In this document: piece after piece, positions 1-6,161 of the stretch
Position numbering within the stretch: position 1 is the first letter of the stretch
Layout of the letters: each line of letters begins with the position of its first letter
NCBI RefSeq assembly: GCF_006065315.1
Contig: NZ_CP040749.1
Location: forward strand, 3,238,501 to 3,302,500
Origin: Aureibaculum algae
Lineage (GTDB): Bacteria > Bacteroidota > Bacteroidia > Flavobacteriales > Flavobacteriaceae
Length of the DNA stretch: 64,000 bases
Direction of reading: 5' to 3'
Position numbers and translations under genes: made by a program
Notes under the pieces: generated by a model
The model's database searches: none
Seen by the model: the letters and a program-made list of their open reading frames with translations, nothing else
Told to the model about the DNA's origin: nothing

Positions 1-205
1 AGCCACAACAACCCGATTCATAACAGCAATAAACAGTATATCCCTTAAAATGCCTATCCACATACTTTTTTAAACTAAATGCATCTGGTGGAATAGTTAA
101 CGATGATCCATCAAAAAGATCCGTTGCAGTACGAATTTTCCAACTTCGCTTGTGTACGTCAATTCCAATAAATAACTTTGATCTAGTAGTATCCTTTGTT
201 TTCAT
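1..205 (-). CDS. IS110-family transposase, N-terminal part (runs off the window)
   Basis: Reading leftward from an ATG at 203-205, the frame stays open to the window edge. It gives the N-terminus of a DEDD transposase: LFIGIDVHKRSW carries the first catalytic Asp in the family context GIDVHK, and YCCYESGC matches the family's second conserved block around residues 55-65. Only about 68 residues are visible, so intactness cannot be judged. Members of this family encode a recombinase with a RuvC-like domain and a C-terminal serine domain, and move without terminal inverted repeats. Fewer than 70 bases separate the start codon from recognisable attC-like sequence, so any guide RNA of this element probably lies beyond the other, unseen end. 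That placement is inference. Confidence 0.85.
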   Translation of the reverse strand, partial: MKTKDTTRSKLFIGIDVHKRSWKIRTATDLFDGSSLTIPPDAFSLKKYVDRHFKGYTVYCCYESGCCG

Positions 206-273
206 AATAATAAGTTTTTGAACCTTAAAATTATTAACTAAACTTTGGATACTGCTTTTACATGGTTGCTAAA

Positions 274-390
274 ATTAATTGCTAGTTAGAGCCTATTTAC
301 GAAAGTCCTCGCGGACTTTCTATCTGTGATTTATTTGCTAACTTTAATGTTTAAACACGCAAAGAAATCATACACAAAACGCTAGCAAAC
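274..390 (+). repeat. attC-like inverted repeat, left arm cut by the IS110 element
   Basis: The right arm, the apical hairpin (GAAAGTCC-TCGC-GGACTTTC) and the central bases match the complete copy at 4493-4622 closely. The left arm starts only at AATTAATTGCTAG, so the outer left arm is missing where the IS110 sequence joins. The right end, GCTAGCAAAC (381-390), forms the left boundary of the following cassette and pairs, with two mismatches, with GTTTGCCAAC at 1110-1119 at the end of that cassette. Reading this as a recombination site rests on the whole set of repeats, not on this copy alone. Confidence 0.6.
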
Positions 391-399
391 ATTCTCTAA

Positions 400-1104
400 A
401 TGAAAACAACAAGAGGAAAAATATTAACTTTATTATTTATTATTTTTATCTCAATTAGTAGCTATGTTATTTATGACCTTTTTCTTTTTGACTACTTTAA
501 CAACAAACGTCTTGAACAAAGAAAAGTTGAACTTGTAGAAAATTACTACAAAAATGAGGACTCGTTTGCAAAATTTAAATCACTAATTGAGGGCATTGGA
601 AACGTATCTAACTTACATTTTTTTGAACCTAATCAAATCAGTTTTTCAATATTCAGTAAAAACTACGATTCAAACAATGACATCGCACCTTTGGTCCTTG
701 AGATTTATAATGATGGTGATAGTTTAACCATGGATTATAAATTTAATAAAGATTATTCAATAACTTTAAATAATACTGACTCTGTTGAAACATTTAGTGA
801 ATGGCAATTTTACATTGACACTGATCAAAATGATAAAAGAATAATACAGTTACTCGATTATATTGATTTAACTCCAGAGAAACTAATTACTATTAAAAAC
901 GAGTTAAGTAATTTGAATTGTAAAGCCTTAAATAGAAATAATCAGCTCATTAAATTTAGATACGCGGGTCATTTGGGCAAATCATTGGACTACATTATTC
1001 CGTTGAATCAAAAAGAAATTGAGAATACGATTATAAAAATTAAGGACAGATTTCACTATGGAATTACAAATGATTTTACCTATTGTGGAATTACAAAATG
1101 GTAA
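400..1104 (+). CDS. Hypothetical membrane-anchored protein in cassette A
   Basis: This 234-residue protein has one clear hydrophobic segment at residues 8-30, following a basic MKTTRGK start. It is therefore probably anchored in the inner membrane with the rest in the periplasm, or is a protein with an uncleaved signal. The remainder is polar, mixed alpha/beta in composition, with no motif I recognise. The ATG lies ten bases after the cassette's left boundary motif and the stop lies six bases before the right one, a tight fit typical of integron cassettes. I cannot assign a function. Confidence 0.6.
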   Translation: MKTTRGKILTLLFIIFISISSYVIYDLFLFDYFNNKRLEQRKVELVENYYKNEDSFAKFKSLIEGIGNVSNLHFFEPNQISFSIFSKNYDSNNDIAPLVLEIYNDGDSLTMDYKFNKDYSITLNNTDSVETFSEWQFYIDTDQNDKRIIQLLDYIDLTPEKLITIKNELSNLNCKALNRNNQLIKFRYAGHLGKSLDYIIPLNQKEIENTIIKIKDRFHYGITNDFTYCGITKW

Positions 1105-1109
1105 AAAAA

Positions 1110-1218
1110 GTTTGCCAACAATTACTATAATTCACTTTAGCTTCGTAATTAAAAGAAAATACCATAACGAGTATGAACGCTTCCGAATTATCGGGACGTT
1201 TAAATAATTGTTGTAAAC
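1110..1218 (+). repeat. attC-like recombination site between cassettes A and B
   Basis: This is a 109-base imperfect inverted repeat between two short genes. It begins GTTTGCCAACAATTA and ends TAATTGTTGTAAAC, so the outer arms pair. Its middle (CTTTAGCTTCGTAATT and following bases) is also present in the next site at 1784-2027. The right boundary GTTGTAAAC (1210-1218) is the exact reverse complement of GTTTACAAC at 1784-1792, which is the far end of cassette B. A 16-bp palindrome at 1181-1196 looks inserted relative to the sister site. Confidence 0.6.
1181..1196. repeat. 16-bp palindrome TTCCGA-N4-TCGGGA, third copy
   Basis: Six-base arms (one mismatch) flank a four-base loop, ATTA. The layout equals that of the palindromes at 3475-3490 and 4256-4271. 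The related attC-like site reads GAACG then TATTG then CGTTTATA at 2006 and following. Here about 17 bases containing the palindrome replace TATTG, which suggests insertion into the site. Confidence 0.5.
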
Positions 1219-1271
1219 AATTAAACGGAACAATTTTTGATAACAAAGTATTGGTTATAAATTAAGAAATT

Positions 1272-1694
1272 ATGAAAAAATTACTATTTATTTTGACATC
1301 TCTAGTTCTATTTAGTTGCGGTAATAAAGCGAATAAAAAAAATCATTCTATAATAGGAATGGAATTTCAAAAGTTCTACGAAATAGAAAGACTTTCAGAT
1401 TATTCTAAAATAAGTGATACTACTGTTTACGGAAATAATTCTGAACTAAAACATGGAATTCTTCATTTACGAGATAAAAAAAACAATCTTATAATTTTAA
1501 AAAGCATAACTCTTGACTCAAAAAATGAAAATAGAATTTATAAAATTCTGGATACTTTAATAATACCAAATTTGAATAAACCTGAATTAATCACAATTGG
1601 ATATTGTCAAATAAATGAAGATAGCGATAAAAACCTTATAGCAATTGTTGACAAAACCGATAGTTTAAAAATTCAGAATATTAGAAAAATATGA
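1272..1694 (+). CDS. Hypothetical lipoprotein in cassette B
   Basis: This 140-residue protein starts MKKLLFILTSLVLFSCGN: a short signal peptide with a lipobox whose Cys is residue 16, so it is predicted to be lipid-anchored. The mature part is polar and rich in Lys, Asn and Asp, with no domain I recognise. The gene lies in a cassette bounded by GTTGTAAAC (1210-1218) and GTTTACAAC (1784-1792). About 60 bases before the ATG could hold a promoter, but no clear TAnnTTTG box is seen. Function unknown. Confidence 0.6.
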   Translation: MKKLLFILTSLVLFSCGNKANKKNHSIIGMEFQKFYEIERLSDYSKISDTTVYGNNSELKHGILHLRDKKNNLIILKSITLDSKNENRIYKILDTLIIPNLNKPELITIGYCQINEDSDKNLIAIVDKTDSLKIQNIRKI

Positions 1695-1783
1695 AGAGCG
1701 AATACAAGTACTAATAAAATTGAAATTGTAAATAACCTAAACGGAATTAATTGTTTCAATGAATGGTTTTTGGAAAAATAACT

Positions 1784-2027
1784 GTTTACAACAAAGTCCT
1801 CTATTAAAAACCACCAAACCACACCATTTTTTCACACTACACCTTAACCATAGTTACTACCCAAATCTTCTATTTGCTTTATTGCCATTTTATAGCTACT
1901 TTTGAAAGGCTGTCGCTAAATAAAACCTACTCCAACCCAATTGAAGTCCTGTTCTCTTTAGCTTCGTAATTTAAGAAAATCCAATAATGAATAAGAACGT
2001 ATTGCGTTTATACAATTGTTGTGGTTA
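1784..2027 (+). repeat. Unusually long attC-like site between cassettes B and C
   Basis: The site starts GTTTACAAC (1784-1792), the end of cassette B, and ends GTTGTGGTTA (2018-2027), the start of cassette C, whose partner TAACCACAAC is at 2758-2767. At 244 bases it is about twice the length of the other sites. Its right 90 bases resemble the right part of the 1110-1218 site, while the left 100 bases pair poorly. It may be two half-sites joined, or a site with an insertion. It holds no open frame worth calling. Confidence 0.5.
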
Positions 2028-2079
2028 ATTTTGAAACAAGTCGAAATCTTCACCAATAGAACTGTGATTTAACAGAAAT

Positions 2080-2760
2080 ATGAATATCAAATCAATTTTA
2101 TTATTGCTTTTTGTTTGCCAAATTGGTTGGGGACAAAATTGCGATTTCGAAATTCGAAGTTTATCAAATCAACTCATAGGGGAATTTGAAATAATTGAAA
2201 TTTCGGAATACCAAAAAGTAAAAATGAATCCAGAAAAATATATTGAATTCACTCCAATGTCAGAATCGGATTTGATAAAGAAGTACCCTGAGATATTCAA
2301 AATTAAAGATTCGTGTTATGTGTTTCCAGCCAATTCCAATATTGATATTGGAATCAAAACAACGGAATTGAAAGCATGTAAAAATAAGACACAATCAAAA
2401 GCATATTCTAATTACGATTTTAAAGGAGTTTACTGCGATAATGGACTAGTTCAAGTGCAAGGTTACGAAAGCTCTGGATTTCTATCAATAGACTTATCAA
2501 ATGGATTAACAAGCTATACAATGGGTAAGCCTTTTACTTCAAATGGAGAAACAGCTATCTCCTACTCTAACTCTTATGGAGAAGAAGAAATTGCGTTGAC
2601 GGATTTATGGACTAAAAAGCAATTCGTAATCGGAATTGAAGGTTGGCGGACAAAGGAATCACAAGTTCAAGACAATGTTTATTATTTAAAACTTGAATCG
2701 GAATTTCAAACTGAATGTGATAGAGAAACTAAATACTTGAAATTGCGCATAAAAAACTAA
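2080..2760 (+). CDS. Hypothetical secreted protein in cassette C
   Basis: This 226-residue protein has a classical signal peptide, MNIKSILLLLFVCQIGWGQ, with a likely cleavage after GWG, which is common in flavobacterial exported proteins. The mature chain has Cys pairs (CDF near residue 21, KDSC, KAC, YCD, TECD) that could form disulphides in the periplasm or outside the cell. No known domain was recognised. The stop codon TAA is itself part of the right boundary motif TAACCACAAC, so the gene fills the cassette to its last base. Confidence 0.6.
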   Translation: MNIKSILLLLFVCQIGWGQNCDFEIRSLSNQLIGEFEIIEISEYQKVKMNPEKYIEFTPMSESDLIKKYPEIFKIKDSCYVFPANSNIDIGIKTTELKACKNKTQSKAYSNYDFKGVYCDNGLVQVQGYESSGFLSIDLSNGLTSYTMGKPFTSNGETAISYSNSYGEEEIALTDLWTKKQFVIGIEGWRTKESQVQDNVYYLKLESEFQTECDRETKYLKLRIKN

Positions 2761-3474
2761 CCACAACAAAAGTAATCGTTGCACAAGCAGTAAAAACCCC
2801 CTTTTAAATCAATAATTGACTTGATTTCAACCATTTTAAGAACGGCTGTAATTTAATTTTCTACCTCAATTGAATATTTTTAAAAAGGTTATACCAGCTT
2901 ATTTTATCCCATATATTGTTAATATTTTGAGTTAAATAGGTTGTAAGTGATTTGGCATCACTTCTTACTACTTTACTGGTAAATTTTAGGTATTTCTTTA
3001 AATTATAGGCGATCGCTGATAGGTGCATCACCTTATTAGCTTGTTGTATGCCAATGGTATTTATTTTTCTGAGTCCCATAAATTGGGTAAGTGTACCAAA
3101 GACGGGTTCAACTGTACTCTGCCTTTTAGATTTCATATACCTACCACGTTTACTATTGACCCGTTGGTTATTGCGTTCATATTCTTCTCTATAATACGTT
3201 ACCGAAAACTTCTTTTCTTGTGCCGTTTTACCTAAACATTGCCTTTTCATTGGACAGGCCCTACATATTTTAGATGATATCCTATATTCCTTCTTCTTGG
3301 TGTGGGTTCTGTAATCATTAAATACTTTTTTAAAGGGAACTATCTTGCCGTATGGGCAAACATAATGGTCGTAAGTTTTGTTATAAATAAACCCGTCTGG
3401 ACCTCCTTTATAGGTGCCATGTGGCGGTATGTAACTTGTTAAACCTATTTTTTCTAAAAAAGCATAATTTTCTC

Positions 3475-3490
3475 CCCCGACGCTTCGGGG
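3475..3490. repeat. 16-bp palindrome CCCCGA-CGCT-TCGGGG inside the transposase
   Basis: Perfect six-base arms flank a four-base loop. On the coding strand it separates codons for DTGYS from codons for ENYAFLEK. Removing 14 bases (CCCGAAGCGTCGGG) restores GYS-GENY in one frame, so it is an insertion relative to an intact transposase. Confidence 0.7.
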
Positions 3491-4255
3491 CTATAACCTG
3501 TGTCCGCAACACAGTTTTTCCATATCAAACCTTGTCTGTTTAATCTATTCTTTAATCTTGGTACAATGTCTTGCAAGTATTGGCTATCTTTCTTATCGGC
3601 CATATACGCTCTAATATCTGTAATTACATGATGCCCTGTATCAACACTTAATTGGCTCATATAATTTAACTTTCGTGCCTTGCCCGGTTTTACACTTATT
3701 TTTGCATCGGGGTCAGTTGGACTATAATGGGTTTTGTTTGAGGTGTATTTACTACCTTTATTACCCGCTCCTGGACGTTGGTCTTGGTCTTTTGACCACT
3801 TTTTGTTTCTGCACTTTATAGCTGTCAGTTCTTGTTTACTCGCTGATACAGTCTTTTGTGATGGGGTCGCTTTGTTGGTTTTGGCTTTACGTATTGGCTT
3901 GTCCTTATCCATCGCACTTAGTTGACGGATTTTTTTTAAATGCTCTTCCAACTCTTCTTCTGGTACTTTCAGTTCTAAACTATCCATGGAAGCATTCGCC
4001 TTGACTGGAGCTGAATCTATCGCTTGAGTATGCCCACTTACCATGCCTTTTTCAATACACATCATTAAAACTCTTGTAAATACTTCTTCAAAAATAGCTT
4101 CAGGATACAATTGACGAGTTCGACTTATGGTGCTATGCCATGGTAGTTCTTCATCAATATCATAGCCTAAAAAATATAAAATATCTATACGCAAACTACA
4201 ATGAGATATCAACTGGCGATCGCTGATGATGTTCTCTAAATAACCAACCAAACAC

Positions 4256-4271
4256 CCCCGAGACTTCGGGG
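4256..4271. repeat. 16-bp palindrome CCCCGA-GACT-TCGGGG inside the transposase
   Basis: The arms are identical to those of the copy at 3475-3490, but the four-base loop differs. It lies between codons for SIDPTVFF and codons for CLVGYLEN of the transposase, exactly where the frame changes. Different loops argue against one tandem duplication and for two separate events. Confidence 0.7.
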
Positions 4272-4492
4272 AAAAAACACCGTAGGGTCAATGCTCTTTT
4301 GACCGCTATCACCATAATAAGAACGCGTCAATTCATAAAGGAAATGAAAGTCCAATGCTTGCTTTAAACGTCTGTAAAAATTCTCTGGGGGAATCCGATC
4401 ACTCATCAGAAATTGAGTGAACAGTTTTTCTTGATATTTTTTTTTGCCTTGCATAATACAAGATACTAAAAATCACTAACTTGTGCAACAGG

Positions 4493-4622
4493 CACAATGT
4501 GTATAATTCATTGCTAGTTATAGCCTACTTACGAAAGTCCTCGCGGACTTTCTATCCGTGATTTATTTGCTAACTTTAGTGCTTAAACACGCAACGAAAT
4601 CATACACTAGACCGTTGTAACC
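4493..4622 (+). repeat. attC-like site between cassettes C and D (right part, after the IS)
   Basis: The arms GTGTATAATTCATTGC (left, from 4500) and GCAACGAAATCATACAC (right, from 4591) pair. The apex is GAAAGTCC-TCGC-GGACTTTC. The right end, GTTGTAACC (4614-4622), is the exact reverse complement of GGTTACAAC at 6004-6012, the end of cassette D. The outer left part of this site is displaced to 2758-2777 by the IS1182 insertion. Confidence 0.65.
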
Positions 4623-4670
4623 AATTCAAAAATACCTACTTATGGGTATTTTCTAATTTAACTAAATTAA

Positions 4671-4678
4671 TATCTTTG
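4671..4678 (+). promoter_or_regulatory. Promoter -7 box inside cassette D
   Basis: TATCTTTG matches the Bacteroidota -7 consensus TAnnTTTG and lies 29 bases before the ATG at 4708, giving a short untranslated leader. No clear TTTG -33 element is seen upstream. The box lies within the cassette boundaries, so the promoter would travel with the cassette. Confidence 0.5.
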
Positions 4679-4707
4679 AAAGAAATTATTAACCAAAATT
4701 ATAGATA

Positions 4708-5082
4708 ATGAAACAAAAAATAATCTTGTCTTTAAATAATGTTGAATTAGAAGAATTTAGAGAATTAGTACAAAACAGTAATTTAGAAGACTTAAACAAA
4801 TTAGTGAATTTGGTAGTTCAGAAAGATGACCCAGATAGTTTCATTAAAAGAAAAGTCTATGAAGCTTTATCTGATTTAAGTGGTTTTGGAATAGATTTCA
4901 TAAAAGAAAGCCATAAACTAAAAAGTGATTTAGGCTTAACTAACTATCATAAAAAGTCTTTAAAGACTTACTTTCAAAGAATTGTGAAGGAATTAGATTC
5001 TGATAAAATTGTGAGTGTCACAGAGTGCGAAAAATTGGAAAAAGTGTCAGAATGTTTAAAATTAATAAAATCTAAAATATGA
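4708..5082 (+). CDS. Hypothetical small helical protein in cassette D
   Basis: This 124-residue, Lys/Glu/Leu-rich protein lacks a signal peptide and looks wholly alpha-helical and cytoplasmic. I recognise no domain. It overlaps the next gene by four bases (ATGA at 5079-5082), which implies translational coupling. A promoter box at 4671-4678 serves both genes. A small cytoplasmic protein coupled to a membrane or secreted partner recalls toxin-immunity or sensor pairs, but nothing in the sequence proves this. Confidence 0.6.
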   Translation: MKQKIILSLNNVELEEFRELVQNSNLEDLNKLVNLVVQKDDPDSFIKRKVYEALSDLSGFGIDFIKESHKLKSDLGLTNYHKKSLKTYFQRIVKELDSDKIVSVTECEKLEKVSECLKLIKSKI

Positions 5083-5972
5083 AATATATATTCTCACTAA
5101 TACTTTTTTTATTTTCTATAATTTATGTTAATGGGCAAAATTCAGAAAATAATATTTTTGAACAAATTACGCTAAGAAAATCTTTTCAAAGTAAAAATGA
5201 TAAAGCTGAAGCTGCTATTGTAACTTTTTCAAAACCAAAAGATAAAGCCGAATCTTGGTTATTAAATGCTGCAATTGGAATTAATATCTTACCCAATACA
5301 ACAAAAGTCTTGACTCTTTCACCATATATAGAGTATCATAGGAATACTTTAATAGACAAAGAACAAAATAATTTACAAACTGGATTAGCTCTAGAATGGC
5401 AACTTCGAGATTTATCTATAAAAAAATGGACACCTATCTTTATTTCATCTATAAAATATAATGATGATAAAATTAAGAAAGTATCCTCTTTTCAAGGAAA
5501 CTATTATTTCACACCACTTTTAAAAGGTAAAGGAAAAAATTCAAAATACTTCTATATACCAAATACAATTGTAGATTTTGGAAATGCTTTTCAATTCACT
5601 TATTCACCATATATAGGAATAGAAAATGAAAATAGATTTTCAACAGAAGATCTTGCTGATAAAGGAAGTATTTATCGTGCATATTTTAGAGTTACATCTA
5701 ATATATTACTTTTTCCATCTTCGGAAAAACTAAAAGAAAAATTTGAGTTCAATATAGATTGGCAGTATAGATATAATTTAGAAGAAAATGTTGAAAATCT
5801 AAATAAGTCAGAACACAAATATTTTACTGCTAGTTTCAATTATATATTTTTCACAACTCAAGAAGGCAAAAAGTCAGCTAAAATCGGTTTTGACTATACA
5901 AATGGAGAAAACCCTTCAAAGAATTTTGAGGAACAATCTTTTTATGCTCTAAGTTTAAAAGTTAAATTATAA
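5079..5972 (+). CDS. Predicted outer-membrane beta-barrel protein in cassette D
   Basis: This 297-residue protein has the signal peptide MKYIFSLILFLFSIIYVNGQ. The mature part alternates polar and aromatic residues in strand-length runs (NTTKVLTLSPYIEYHRN, HKYFTASFNYIFF). It ends in an aromatic/hydrophobic strand, FYALSLKVKL, typical of outer-membrane barrels. No family is recognised. It is coupled to the 124-residue gene before it by a four-base overlap, and its stop lies about 30 bases before the cassette end motif at 6004. It probably sits in the outer membrane; its substrate or role is unknown. Confidence 0.6.
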   Translation: MKYIFSLILFLFSIIYVNGQNSENNIFEQITLRKSFQSKNDKAEAAIVTFSKPKDKAESWLLNAAIGINILPNTTKVLTLSPYIEYHRNTLIDKEQNNLQTGLALEWQLRDLSIKKWTPIFISSIKYNDDKIKKVSSFQGNYYFTPLLKGKGKNSKYFYIPNTIVDFGNAFQFTYSPYIGIENENRFSTEDLADKGSIYRAYFRVTSNILLFPSSEKLKEKFEFNIDWQYRYNLEENVENLNKSEHKYFTASFNYIFFTTQEGKKSAKIGFDYTNGENPSKNFEEQSFYALSLKVKL

Positions 5973-6003
5973 ATTACTTACAGATTAACTTTAGAGAACT
6001 ACT

Positions 6004-6141
6004 GGTTACAACACCGTATAAACTTTATTGCTAGTTTTTGCTCACTTGGGAAATTCCTTCGGAATTTCGCCGTTCGTGTTTTATTTAGTAAATTCACTGC
6101 TTAAACAACGCAACAAAGCTTATACAACAACGTTATGCAGC
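6004..6141 (+). repeat. attC-like site between cassettes D and E
   Basis: A 138-base imperfect inverted repeat. The left arm ACCGTATAAACTTTATTGC pairs with the right arm GCAACAAAGCTTATACAAC, and the apex is GAAATTCC-TTC-GGAATTTC. It begins with GGTTACAAC, which closes cassette D. It ends with GTTATGCAGC (6132-6141), whose exact reverse complement GCTGCATAAC at 8632-8641 closes cassette E. This is the cleanest complete site in the array. Confidence 0.7.
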
Positions 6142-6161
6142 ATTAAAAAAAACACGACTAA

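Larger units (their letters stand above)
2861..4454 (-). pseudogene. IS1182-family transposase, frame broken twice by short palindromes
   Basis: Three consecutive minus-strand frames (4454-4272, 4251-3491, 3474-2861) together give a full-length IS1182/DDE transposase of about 520 residues. The N-terminal part reads DFHFLYELTRSYYG, the middle holds the HSTISRTRQLYP block, and the C-terminal part holds the Cys-rich block (VCPYGK, CRACPMKRQC) and the VEPVFGTL motif with the last acidic residue. The frame is lost at exactly two points, each occupied by a CCCCGA-N4-TCGGGG palindrome with a net insertion of 2 mod 3. Without them the frame would read GYSGENY at the second point, close to the family consensus. 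The gene is probably inactive. Confidence 0.85.
2778..4489 (-). mobile_element. IS1182-family insertion sequence in an attC-like site
   Basis: Perfect ten-base terminal repeats, GTTGCACAAG at 2778-2787 and its reverse complement at 4480-4489, flank a broken IS1182-type transposase. The length, about 1.7 kb, fits the family. Left of it lies the outer left end of an attC-like site (2758-2767); right of it lies the rest of such a site (4493-4622). The element therefore landed inside the left arm. The exact ends and target duplication are uncertain: CACAA occurs on both sides (2762-2766, 4493-4497), but this would place the ends a few bases outside the matched repeats. Confidence 0.75.

Noticed and set aside
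2762..4497. Target-site duplication CACAA for the IS1182 element
   Set aside because: The five bases occur on both sides but not directly at the matched terminal repeats; without an empty site the duplication cannot be claimed.
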